Shown here piece by piece: positions 1 through 6,526 of a stretch of DNA of 7,449 nt (positions within the stretch are counted from its first letter, which is position 1; each line of letters opens with the position of its first letter). Under the pieces are notes generated by a model. The model made no database searches, was not told where the DNA came from, and saw only the letters and a program-made list of their open reading frames with translations. The position numbers were made by a program, and so were the translations under genes. The stretch covers positions 773,914-781,362 of the forward strand of contig CP070681.1 of assembly GCA_020352575.1 (NCBI GenBank), in the 5' to 3' direction. Origin of the DNA: Acidimicrobiia bacterium (GTDB lineage: Bacteria; Actinomycetota; Acidimicrobiia; Spongiisociales; JAENVV01).

Positions 1-15
1 TACTGGGAATGAGTG

Positions 16-621
16 TTACACCCCGTGTTGGCGGATCCAGGTGTGCATGGCGATGCCGCTCGCCACACCGGCGTTGATCGACCTCGTCGAGCCGAACTGG
101 GCGATCGAGAGCACCACCTCGCACGCCTCCCTTGCCGTGTCGCTGAGGCCCGGTCCCTCCTGGCCGAGCAGGAGCACACACTCGCGCGGGAGTGGGTGGT
201 GCTCGATCGGCACCGACTCGGGGAGGAGGTCGATGCCGATGAGCGGCAGCCCCTGCTCCTCTGCCCAGGCGACCAGGTCCTCGATGGTGGGGTGGTGGTG
301 GATGTGCTGGTAGCGGTCGGTCACCATGGCGCCACGACGGTTCCACCTCCGGTTCCCCACGATGTGGACCGCCGCAGCGAGGAACGCGTTCGCGTTGCGC
401 ACGACGGTTCCGATGTTCATGTCGTGCTGCCAGTTCTCGATCGCCACATGGAAGCCGTGGCGGCGTGTGTCGAGGTCGGCGACGATCGCCTCGCGAGACC
501 AGTAGCGGTAGCGGTCAACGACGTTGCGCCGATCACCCTCGGCGAGCAATTCGGGGTCGAACCGGCCATCGTCGGGCAGGGGGCCTTCCCAGGGGCCCAC
601 GCCGACTTCGTGACCACTCAT
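16..621 (-). CDS. TrmH/SpoU-family RNA 2'-O-ribose methyltransferase
   Basis: This 201-residue protein is a SPOUT-class, SAM-dependent methyltransferase that should methylate a ribose 2'-OH in tRNA or rRNA in the cytoplasm. All three family motifs are present and in order. Motif 1 is at residues 69-80 (NIGTVVRNANAF, with the catalytic-type Arg75 and Asn76), motif 2 at 151-160 (LLGQEGPGLS), and motif 3 at 171-190 (Ser181, Ile182, Asn183, then a small-residue helix), which forms the knotted SAM site. The first 60 or so residues are an extension with no recognised RNA-binding domain. The start ATG (619-621) overlaps the stop of the upstream amidohydrolase gene in an ATGA arrangement. I see no Shine-Dalgarno, so translation probably depends on coupling to that gene. 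The stop is TAA. The open frame continues far upstream inside the amidohydrolase gene, but that part is a low-complexity Arg/Pro-rich shadow. The family is clear; the target nucleotide cannot be read from the sequence. Confidence 0.93.
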   Translation of the reverse strand: MSGHEVGVGPWEGPLPDDGRFDPELLAEGDRRNVVDRYRYWSREAIVADLDTRRHGFHVAIENWQHDMNIGTVVRNANAFLAAAVHIVGNRRWNRRGAMVTDRYQHIHHHPTIEDLVAWAEEQGLPLIGIDLLPESVPIEHHPLPRECVLLLGQEGPGLSDTAREACEVVLSIAQFGSTRSINAGVASGIAMHTWIRQHGV

Positions 622-1694
622 CGACGGTCGACGAGCACGTGACCGTGTCGGAGCACGAGCACGGGATCGAGCAGCGTGGTGAGGTCTTCCGCCGGATCGC
701 CGGCCACCGCGACGAGGTCGGCGGGGGCTCCGAGGGCCCAGGGATCCCCGAGCCCGGCGTAGGTCCTTCCGGTGCTGGTGAGTGACTCGAGTGCGCGGGC
801 GGCACCGAGCCCGGCTCCGGCCATGGCGATCGCCTCCTGGGCGACGCGGCCATGCGGGACGGCCAGGTCGGTCCCCGGGAGGACGTGCACGCCGGCGTCG
901 ACGGCGTCGCTGAGCAGGGAGGCAGCGTTGCGGATCCCGGCGTCGAAGAGGATCTGACCCGAGCTCCCCGCCCGTAGCGAGTCGCGGATCGCGCCCATGG
1001 CGATGAGCGTGGGCACCCACGCGCCACCCCTCGCCCCAAGCGCCTCGATGTCGTCCTGGGAGAGGAACAGCCCATGCTCGATCGAGTCGACACCTGCCCT
1101 GACCGCCATTGACGGCGTGCCGGGCGCAGCGGTGTGGATCGCCACGCGGCATCCGGCTCCGTGCGCGGTGGCCACCACCCGTGCGAGGTCGTGGTCCTCG
1201 TAGTTGGGGATGGCACCGATTCCCGGTCGCGGCCAATCCCCGATGAGCTTGACCCACTTCGCCGGACCCGTTGCCTCTTCGGTGGCGACCGCCACGAGGT
1301 CGGCCACGTCGGACTCCCGATCGCTCACCCCCGGGTAGTACCCGCCGGGGGGATGGATGATCGACCCCGCCATCTCGAGGTCGGGCCTGCGGAGCGGGTC
1401 CTCATCGAGCACGGCGAGGTGGCCCCGGGTGGCGCCGCCCTTGTCGTAGACGAGGAAGACCCCGGATCGCAGTTGTGCGAAGGCGCGCTCGGTGGGAGTC
1501 GAGGTGGGAGGGGCGCCGAGGTAGTCATCGAGGGAGTCGTTGGCGAGGTGCCCGTGGGCGTCGGTGAACCCGGGCAGGGCCACGAGTGCGCGGAGGTCCA
1601 GGTCGGTCCCGTCACCGGGCCCGAAACGGCCGTCGACGATCGAGCGCTGGTGTTCCTGCCCGTTCACCGTCCGGAATGCCACCGACCCGACCAT
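618..1694 (-). CDS. Metal-dependent amidohydrolase (imidazolonepropionase/prolidase-like)
   Basis: This 358-residue enzyme belongs to the amidohydrolase superfamily of TIM-barrel metal hydrolases that cleave amide or C-N bonds. A short N-terminal beta-sandwich segment (residues 1-40) leads into the metal motif PGFTDAHGHL, with His47 and His49. A Lys149 (WVKLIGD) sits where the carboxylated bridging lysine is expected. His187 (VAIHTA), His207 (DSIEHG) and Asp276 (PGTDLAVPH) complete a binuclear-type set. The C-terminal segment returns to the sandwich (GAPADLVAVAGDP, about 322-334). There is no signal peptide, so it is cytoplasmic. I chose the ATG at 1694 because a TACGCT -10-like box lies exactly 6 bases upstream and family homology begins right after it; the open frame extends further to 1910 but has no family-like sequence there. 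It is slightly short for the family but looks intact. It is divergent from the flavoprotein gene and heads a two-gene unit with the RNA methyltransferase. The substrate is unknown. Confidence 0.9.
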   Translation of the reverse strand: MVGSVAFRTVNGQEHQRSIVDGRFGPGDGTDLDLRALVALPGFTDAHGHLANDSLDDYLGAPPTSTPTERAFAQLRSGVFLVYDKGGATRGHLAVLDEDPLRRPDLEMAGSIIHPPGGYYPGVSDRESDVADLVAVATEEATGPAKWVKLIGDWPRPGIGAIPNYEDHDLARVVATAHGAGCRVAIHTAAPGTPSMAVRAGVDSIEHGLFLSQDDIEALGARGGAWVPTLIAMGAIRDSLRAGSSGQILFDAGIRNAASLLSDAVDAGVHVLPGTDLAVPHGRVAQEAIAMAGAGLGAARALESLTSTGRTYAGLGDPWALGAPADLVAVAGDPAEDLTTLLDPVLVLRHGHVLVDRR

Positions 1695-1700
1695 GGGGCG

Positions 1701-1706
1701 AGCGTA
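1701..1706 (-). promoter_or_regulatory. Candidate leaderless promoter -10 (TACGCT) of the amidohydrolase
   Basis: Read on the minus strand, TACGCT matches TANNNT and is followed by six bases (CGCCCC) and then the ATG. A transcript starting at the usual distance would begin on the start codon. No Shine-Dalgarno precedes the ATG and no convincing -35 box is visible. Confidence 0.6.
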
Positions 1707-1756
1707 CCCGTCGATCGCCCCCGAGAAACCGGTGGCGCGCCCTGCGGGCAAGTGCC

Positions 1757-1762
1757 TACAAT
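1757..1762 (+). promoter_or_regulatory. Candidate leaderless promoter -10 (TACAAT) of the fused flavoprotein
   Basis: TACAAT differs from the consensus TATAAT at one position and stands out in GC-rich surroundings. It is followed by eight bases and the GTG at 1771, so initiation would fall on or within two bases of the start codon. There is no Shine-Dalgarno. The expected -35 position holds GC-only sequence (around the palindrome GGCGCGCC, 1734-1741), not a TTGACA-like box. Confidence 0.65.
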
Positions 1763-1768
1763 CGATTG
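1759..1768. promoter_or_regulatory. 10-bp perfect palindrome CAATCGATTG over the -10/start region
   Basis: CAATCGATTG is its own reverse complement. It overlaps the last four bases of the TACAAT box and ends two bases before the GTG start. Its position would suit a repressor operator occluding RNA polymerase. It may instead be chance, since part of it is fixed by the -10 hexamer. No regulator gene is adjacent. Confidence 0.3.
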
Positions 1769-1770
1769 CA

Positions 1771-3567
1771 GTGTCCGACCACGCCAGCGCCCAGTACGAC
1801 CTCATCGTTATCGGCGGGAATCCCGCCGGCCTCTCGCTAGCGTGGGCCGCGCAACGGGCTGGCGTCGAGCGAGTGGCCGTCCTGTCCCGCGGCGAAAGCG
1901 TCATCGGCAAGGACCTCGTCGGCCGGCACCGGGTCGAGGTCCACTACCAGGCCGAGGTGCGCAGGATCGGTCGGATCGACGACGAGCGTGTCTTCGTGGA
2001 GACCGACCACGTCACCCTCCAGGCGTCGGCGGTGGTCATCTCCCAGCGAGTCGGGATCACGAGGGCAGAGCCGCCGTTCGCCATCGACCCAGCGGTTGCC
2101 GACCGTGTGCACGGCGTGTACGGCACCATCGAGTCGGACGACTCCTGGGCGACCGGCGACGACGACATCCTCGTGGTGGGCGAAGGCGAGTCCGCGGCCA
2201 CGGCAGCCATCTCGCTCGCCGAGCTCGGCGCCGGTGTCGTCCTGGCCCTCCCGAATGAGGGAGTCAAGTTCCTCTCCCGCTGGGCCCGCGACGAGCTCCA
2301 GTGGCTGGAGTCCCAACGGCGCCTCACCGTCCTCTGGCGATCGATGCCGGACGAGATCGGTGAGCTCGGCGGCCTCCCGATGGCCTACTTCCCGGACCGT
2401 CGTACCCCGGACCTGCAGTTCGACCACGTCGTCGTGGCCTACCACCCGGCCGAGGTCGCCGACCCCATGGATGCCCTGGCGATCGAGATCGACGAGGCGG
2501 CGGGTGATCGGCTCGCCTTCCTCGTCGAGGCGTCCACCACCGAGCCCGAGCCGATCAGCAGGGTCGGTATCACCGCCGCGGTGGGCAACGCCTGGAACCG
2601 GATCCAGCCGCACTTCTTCCCCGACCACGACGTGCGGATCGAGCAGGTCACCACCTGGGTCGGAGGCGACGAGATCGCGGGCCTGCGCGAGAAGCACTAC
2701 AACGCAACCATCACCGCGTTCGACCCGCACCACTCCGACCTGTGGGTCCTGCGGGTCAAGCCCGACCATGGTGACGCCTCGCACCAGCCGGGCCAGTACG
2801 CCACGCTCGGCCTCGGGCACTGGGAGCCGCGGATCGACAACATCCGTGAGCAGGCCGACGACAAGAAGCGGACTTCGCTCATCCGTCGGTCGTACTCGAT
2901 CTCGAACCCGATCTTCGACGAGGACGGCTACCTCTTCGACCGTTCCGAGAGCGACGAGCTGGAGTTCTACATCGTGCTCGTCCGACCGGAGGGCGACAGC
3001 ATCCCGTCCCTCACCCCCCGGCTCGCCCTCAAGACCCCCGGCGAGCGGATCTACCTCGGCGCCAAGGTGGCCGGCCGCTACACGCTCGAGAAGAACACCG
3101 ACCCGAACGCCACGATGCTGTTCCTCTCGACCGGCACCGGCGAGGCGCCGCACAACGCGATGATCACCGAGCTGCTCCGGAAGGGACACCAAGGACCGAT
3201 CCTCAACGCCGTCACCGTGCGGTACGCCCAGGACCTCGCCTACCGGGAGAAGCACGAGGCACTCGCCGAGCGCTTTCCGAACGTGCACTACCTCCCGCTT
3301 CCCACCCGCGAGCCCGGTGTCCCGAAGCGCTACCTCCAGGACGCGTTGACCGACGGGACGATGGAGGAGATGGTCGGCCCACTCGACCCGGCATCGACGC
3401 ACGTGTTCCTGTGTGGCAACCCCTCGATGATCGGACTCCCCGAGTGGGACGGCGACGAGCCGACCTTCCCGGAGACGACTGGCATCGTCGAGCTGCTCAT
3501 GGATCGCGGGTTCACGCCCGATCGGCGCGGTACGCCCGGCAACATCCACTACGAGGAGTATTGGTAG
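1771..3567 (+). CDS. Fused Rossmann oxidoreductase / ferredoxin-NADP(+) reductase flavoprotein
   Basis: This 598-residue cytoplasmic protein has two modules. Residues 9-300 resemble the two-dinucleotide-domain (TrxR/monooxygenase-like) fold. The first Rossmann loop is at 15-20 (GGNPAG, Asn replacing the second Gly of GxGxxG), and the second is at 137-142 (GEGESA). Strand beta-2 of the first ends LSRGE, lacking the usual acidic ribose-binding residue. No redox CxxC or CxxxxC exists; Cys548 is the only cysteine. Residues 305-598 form a complete FNR module: GQYATLGLG (341-349), the flavin motif RSYS (373-376), the pyridine-nucleotide motif STGTGEAP (453-460), CGNPSMI (548-554) and a C-terminal aromatic YW typical of bacterial FNRs. 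It should exchange electrons between NADP(H) and ferredoxin or flavodoxin. Whether the N-terminal half binds FAD, NAD(P) or is degenerate is open. The GTG start is chosen from the TACAAT box and because the GxGxxG strand begins ten residues later. Confidence 0.88.
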   Translation: MSDHASAQYDLIVIGGNPAGLSLAWAAQRAGVERVAVLSRGESVIGKDLVGRHRVEVHYQAEVRRIGRIDDERVFVETDHVTLQASAVVISQRVGITRAEPPFAIDPAVADRVHGVYGTIESDDSWATGDDDILVVGEGESAATAAISLAELGAGVVLALPNEGVKFLSRWARDELQWLESQRRLTVLWRSMPDEIGELGGLPMAYFPDRRTPDLQFDHVVVAYHPAEVADPMDALAIEIDEAAGDRLAFLVEASTTEPEPISRVGITAAVGNAWNRIQPHFFPDHDVRIEQVTTWVGGDEIAGLREKHYNATITAFDPHHSDLWVLRVKPDHGDASHQPGQYATLGLGHWEPRIDNIREQADDKKRTSLIRRSYSISNPIFDEDGYLFDRSESDELEFYIVLVRPEGDSIPSLTPRLALKTPGERIYLGAKVAGRYTLEKNTDPNATMLFLSTGTGEAPHNAMITELLRKGHQGPILNAVTVRYAQDLAYREKHEALAERFPNVHYLPLPTREPGVPKRYLQDALTDGTMEEMVGPLDPASTHVFLCGNPSMIGLPEWDGDEPTFPETTGIVELLMDRGFTPDRRGTPGNIHYEEYW

Positions 3568-3576
3568 GCCGACTCC

Positions 3577-3582
3577 TACCCT
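3577..3582 (+). promoter_or_regulatory. Candidate leaderless promoter -10 (TACCCT) of the MscS-like gene
   Basis: TACCCT fits TANNNT and lies seven bases before the ATG at 3590, inside the 22-base gap after the flavoprotein stop. There is no Shine-Dalgarno in the gap. The gene could also be read through from upstream. Confidence 0.5.
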
Positions 3583-3589
3583 TCCGGGC

Positions 3590-4777
3590 ATGGACCTGTC
3601 CACGCAGCCGGAGTGGGTGAAGTACGCCGTCGTCGCCGGCGTCGTCCTCGTCACCTACTTCGTCGTGCGGCGGATCGTCCTGCCGATCTTCCAGGGCATT
3701 GCCCACCGGACGAAGGTCCAGTGGGACGACGTGCTCGCCGACCCCGGCCTCCTGCGGCGGATCTCATGGGTCCTTCCACCGGTTGCTGCGAGGATCGCGA
3801 TCCCCCTCGTCGGCATCGACGGCACGCTCGTCGAACGCATCACGCAGGCGTTGCTCGTCATCTCGGCGATGGTCGCCCTGAGCGCCGTGCTGCGAGCCGC
3901 CAACGAGTACTACCTCCTCTACGCCCCGACGAGCGACCGCCCCATCAAGGGATACCTGCAGGTCGTGATGATCATCGGGATGATCTTCGGGGCGATCGTG
4001 GTGGTTGCCACGCTCTCGGGGGCCGAGCTCGGAGGCGTGCTCACCGGCCTTGGCGCGGTGACGGCGGTGCTCATCCTCGTGTTCCAGTCGACGATCCTTT
4101 CGATCGTTGCCTCGCTGCAGTTGGCGGGCAACGACATGGTCCGCCTCGGCGATTGGATCGAGGTCCCGGGAACCCGAGTCGATGGTGAGGTCATCGACGT
4201 CGCGCTCCACACGGTGAAGGTGCAGAACTGGGACAAGACCATCGCCACGATCCCCACGCACGACCTCGTGACGAGTTCCTTCGTGAACTGGCGGGGCATG
4301 TCGGACGCGGGGGCCCGGCGCATCAAGCGCTCGCTCTCGATCGACCAGACCTCGGTCCGTTTCCTCACCGCAGAGGAGATCGATCGCCACTCTTCCTTCG
4401 AACCGCTCGCGTCCTACATGGAGGAGAAGCGCCTCCAGCTCGAACACCAGCCCGAGCCACCCCCCGGAATGAAGGGCGACCCGCGTCGGCTCACCAACCT
4501 CGGCACCTTCCGCGCCTACGCCCAGGCGTACCTGGATCGGCATCCGCGCCTCGAGAAGGAGGGGTTCACCTCGATGGTGCGCCAGCTCCCACCCGGCCCC
4601 GACGGCGTCGAACTCGAGCTCTACGTGTTCTCGTCGACGACGGTGTGGGTCGAGTACGAGGGCATCCAGTCGGACATCTTCGACCACCTGCTCGCGATGC
4701 TCCCCGAGTTCGGCCTCCGGCTCTTCCAGCACCCGACCGGGGCAGATGTCCGCTCGGCGGGCACCGTCGGTCGCTAG
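3590..4777 (+). CDS. MscS-family mechanosensitive channel, YbdG-like
   Basis: This 395-residue inner-membrane protein should form a homo-oligomeric, tension-gated pore that releases solutes on hypo-osmotic shock. Hydrophobic segments lie near residues 11-31, 58-76, 82-104 and 122-142, followed by a pore-lining helix at about 148-180 (Gly/Ala-rich GLGAVTAVLILVFQS). The MscS beta-domain signature follows, with RLGDWIEVPG (185-194), GEVIDVALHTVKVQNWD (199-215) and IPTHDLVTSSFVNW (221-234). YbdG-type hallmarks are SDRPIKGYLQV (115-125) and LTNLGTFRAYAQAYLDRHP (301-319), with a C-terminal segment RQLPPGPDGVELELYVFSS (331-349). This architecture and length fit the YbdG subfamily (about 415 residues in E. 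coli) better than small MscS (about 286). The N-terminus has a membrane segment but no cleavable signal is evident. It lies 22 bases after the flavoprotein gene and 27 bases before the next gene, so co-transcription is possible although each has its own -10-like box. Confidence 0.92.
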   Translation: MDLSTQPEWVKYAVVAGVVLVTYFVVRRIVLPIFQGIAHRTKVQWDDVLADPGLLRRISWVLPPVAARIAIPLVGIDGTLVERITQALLVISAMVALSAVLRAANEYYLLYAPTSDRPIKGYLQVVMIIGMIFGAIVVVATLSGAELGGVLTGLGAVTAVLILVFQSTILSIVASLQLAGNDMVRLGDWIEVPGTRVDGEVIDVALHTVKVQNWDKTIATIPTHDLVTSSFVNWRGMSDAGARRIKRSLSIDQTSVRFLTAEEIDRHSSFEPLASYMEEKRLQLEHQPEPPPGMKGDPRRLTNLGTFRAYAQAYLDRHPRLEKEGFTSMVRQLPPGPDGVELELYVFSSTTVWVEYEGIQSDIFDHLLAMLPEFGLRLFQHPTGADVRSAGTVGR

Positions 4778-4792
4778 CCGCCCCCCGCTGCC

Positions 4793-4798
4793 TAGCCT
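4793..4798 (+). promoter_or_regulatory. Candidate leaderless promoter -10 (TAGCCT) of the 189-residue protein gene
   Basis: TAGCCT fits TANNNT and is followed by six bases (CACCGC) and the ATG at 4805. No Shine-Dalgarno is present. A similar CTAGCC occurs 18 bases earlier across the stop of the channel gene (4774-4779), without an appropriately placed start. Confidence 0.5.
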
Positions 4799-4804
4799 CA
4801 CCGC

Positions 4805-5374
4805 ATGGCCACCGTCGACCTCCACGGTTTCGTCGCCGACCTCAAGGACCACGCCATCGACCATGGCTTCCACGTCCATGACGAGCGCCACTTCGTGGAG
4901 ACGTATTCGCTGCGCCAGCTCTGGGAGATCGACCTCCACCCCGAGGCGGCGTGCGGCGGGCCGCTCGACCTGCACGTCGCACTCGAAGCGGATCCGCGGG
5001 TGATGCTCGGGTTCGAGGAGGCGGTGATGATGCTCGAAGACGCCTTCGAGGAGCCGCCGGACGTGTGGAAGCTCGACCTCTTCTTCAACTGGCAGGTCCC
5101 ACCGCTCCCGGACCTCCCCGACCTCCTCGTGCTCGCCACCGAGTTGGCCGCGCTCGGCACCGAGGTACTGCCCGTCGAGGTGTCGGCCACGAGCACGTTC
5201 GCGTCAGTCACCGATGCGCCGCAGCAGGGCCTGCAGATCGTTGGCCGCAGTTCGGTCTCCCTGGCGGGGGTCTTCGTCGCCCGTGAGCAATTGTGCGAGG
5301 AGCTCGATGCGAGCCTGAAGGTTTCGCAGTACGTCCTCGACCGGGCGAACGACTGGGGTCTGACCGAGTCCTGA
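4805..5374 (+). CDS. Protein of unknown function, 189 residues, acidic and soluble
   Basis: I do not recognise the family. The protein is acidic and soluble-looking, with no signal peptide or membrane segment. It opens with a His/Asp/Glu-rich stretch (residues 15-47, including HGFHVHDERHF and WEIDLHPEAA). A short Gly turn follows, then LDLHVALEADPRVMLGF (54-70) and an acidic helix (EEAVMMLEDAFEEPPD, 71-86). Next come an aromatic strand WKLDLFFNW (88-96), a Pro-rich linker (99-105) and a leucine-rich helix (107-119). The last 60 residues look alpha/beta. Start choice rests on the TAGCCT box six bases upstream and on high-GC-style coding throughout. The 27-base gap to the channel gene suggests possible co-expression, but nothing ties the function to the channel. 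Its TGA stop directly abuts the TGA stop of the convergent PLP enzyme gene. It is likely a real gene, as one uninterrupted frame fills the space between two recognised genes. Confidence 0.75.
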   Translation: MATVDLHGFVADLKDHAIDHGFHVHDERHFVETYSLRQLWEIDLHPEAACGGPLDLHVALEADPRVMLGFEEAVMMLEDAFEEPPDVWKLDLFFNWQVPPLPDLPDLLVLATELAALGTEVLPVEVSATSTFASVTDAPQQGLQIVGRSSVSLAGVFVAREQLCEELDASLKVSQYVLDRANDWGLTES

Positions 5375-5389
5375 TCAGCCCTCGAGGGC
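5372..5389. other. Abutting convergent stops (TGATCA) and a 12-bp palindrome
   Basis: The plus-strand stop TGA (5372-5374) is immediately followed by the complement of the minus-strand stop (5375-5377), giving TGATCA. Next to it lies the perfect palindrome GCCCTCGAGGGC (5378-5389), which can fold as GCCC-TCGA-GGGC. It encodes the last residues of the PLP enzyme. No T-run follows on either strand, so a standard intrinsic terminator is not supported. Confidence 0.4.
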
Positions 5390-6526
5390 CGTGGCGATGC
5401 GGTCGACCATCAACTCGAGCGTCGCTGCGGAACACCCGAAGTTGAGGCGGGCGTGTCCCTTGCCCTCTTCGCCGAAGACCGTCCCCGATGACAGGTCCAC
5501 GCCGTGCGCCCGCAGGACCGTCGCGGGCTCGTCCGGGAGGCCGTAGGCCCGGAAGTCGAGCCAGGCCAGGAACGTGGCCTCGGGTGCGATCCAGTTGGTC
5601 CGGGGGAGTCGTTCGGCGAGGAGTGCACCGAGTCGGTCGCGCCGTTCGGTGAGGTGCCCCACGAGCTCGTCGAGCCATTGATCGCCCTGCGTCGTGGCGG
5701 CCACCGTCGCGGCCGGTCCGAACGAAGACGTGCCGTAGGTGAGCATCTCGGGCAGGCGGTCGATGGCTGTGGCCAACTCCGGGGTCCCAGGCGCGAGCCA
5801 GGCGAACTTGATGCCGGGCATGTTGAATGACTTCGACGTCGAGGTGACGGTGATGTGCCGCCCGGCGAGGTCGGGTGCCACCTCGGACAACGGGACGAAC
5901 CGGTAGCCCGGGTAGGTCAGTGGCGCGTGGACCTCGTCGGAGATGACGGGGGTGCCGTGCCGACGGGCGATCTCGGCAACGCCTTCGAGTTCCTCGCGGG
6001 TTGGGACGGCGCCGGTGGGGTTGTGCGGGTTGCAGAGGAGGATGATGCCGCCCTCGGCCGCCTCGGCATCCATGCGGTCGAGGTCGAGTACCCATCGACC
6101 GGCGTGCTCGACCATCGACACCCTGACCTGCTGCATCTCGACGGCGTCGGCGACGGCGAAGAACGGGTAGTAGACGGGCGTATTCATGATCAGGCGGGGA
6201 GCCTTCGGCTGCAGCACCGTGGCCGCCTGGATCAGCCCGTTCACCACGTTCGGTGCGAATCGGACGAGCGCAGGGTCGACGGCCTGGTCGAACCTGCGCT
6301 GGTGCCAAGCGGCGATGGCATCGGCAACGCTGCGCATGTGTGACTTCACGTACCCGGTCGAGGAGCGGTCGACCGCATCGTGGCGCGCCGCGGCGACGGG
6401 TGGAGCGAGGTGGACGTCCATGTCGGCGACCGACGCCCCGATCGTCCCCGCTGGCGGGTCGTTCCACTTGTACGTGTCCGACAACGGCGCGTCGTCGAGC
6501 TCACGGAAGCGGACGATGCCGTTCAT
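5375..6526 (-). CDS. MalY/PatB-type PLP-dependent C-S lyase or aminotransferase
   Basis: This 383-residue protein is a fold-type I PLP enzyme of the MalY/PatB group, whose members cleave C-S bonds (cystathionine beta-lyase activity) or act as aminotransferases. The N-terminal hallmark SVADMDVHLAPPV (residues 32-44) is the group's VADMD motif. NPHNPTG (166-172) and SDEVHAPLTY (196-205, with the Asp that contacts the pyridine nitrogen) are followed by STSKSFNMPGIKFAW (229-243), where Lys232 is the PLP Schiff-base lysine. A terminal RLNFGC motif supplies the Arg expected to bind the substrate carboxylate. The length is normal for the family (about 390). The ATG (6524-6526) overlaps the macrodomain stop as ATGA and is preceded by a strong GGAGG at seven bases, so this start is well supported. 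The open frame extends upstream to 6823 but lies inside the macrodomain gene. A role in methionine or sulfur amino-acid metabolism is plausible. Members differ in substrate, and MalY also has a regulatory role in E. coli. Confidence 0.93.
   Translation of the reverse strand: MNGIVRFRELDDAPLSDTYKWNDPPAGTIGASVADMDVHLAPPVAAARHDAVDRSSTGYVKSHMRSVADAIAAWHQRRFDQAVDPALVRFAPNVVNGLIQAATVLQPKAPRLIMNTPVYYPFFAVADAVEMQQVRVSMVEHAGRWVLDLDRMDAEAAEGGIILLCNPHNPTGAVPTREELEGVAEIARRHGTPVISDEVHAPLTYPGYRFVPLSEVAPDLAGRHITVTSTSKSFNMPGIKFAWLAPGTPELATAIDRLPEMLTYGTSSFGPAATVAATTQGDQWLDELVGHLTERRDRLGALLAERLPRTNWIAPEATFLAWLDFRAYGLPDEPATVLRAHGVDLSSGTVFGEEGKGHARLNFGCSAATLELMVDRIATALEG

Noticed and set aside
1..15. Possible terminator or further gene downstream of the RNA methyltransferase
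   Set aside because: Only 15 bases remain before the window edge, too few to support any call.
280..302. GGT-rich tract resembling a microsatellite
   Set aside because: It is the complement of codons for a His-rich segment (HIHHHP, residues 106-111) of the RNA methyltransferase, and it is imperfect and short.
622..1257. N-terminal extension of the RNA methyltransferase frame into the amidohydrolase gene
   Set aside because: The upstream part is Arg/Pro/Gly-rich shadow sequence overlapping a gene with full catalytic motifs. Family-like sequence begins after the ATG at 621, which forms the ATGA overlap.
1540..1770. N-terminal extension of the flavoprotein before the GTG
   Set aside because: The extra 77 residues are low-complexity and lie antisense to the amidohydrolase start. 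The TACAAT box and the Rossmann strand ten residues after the GTG support the shorter form.
1134..2258. 374-codon plus-strand open frame across the divergent promoter region
   Set aside because: It runs antisense through the amidohydrolase and out of frame through the flavoprotein start, and becomes Arg/Pro/Gly repeats without any domain signature.
1837..3654. 605-codon open frame on the minus strand, antisense to the whole flavoprotein gene
   Set aside because: Its translation is Val/Gly/Asp/Arg-rich with no recognisable motif, while the plus strand shows clear Rossmann and FNR motifs over the same bases. Long antisense frames are expected in GC-rich genes because stop codons are rare.
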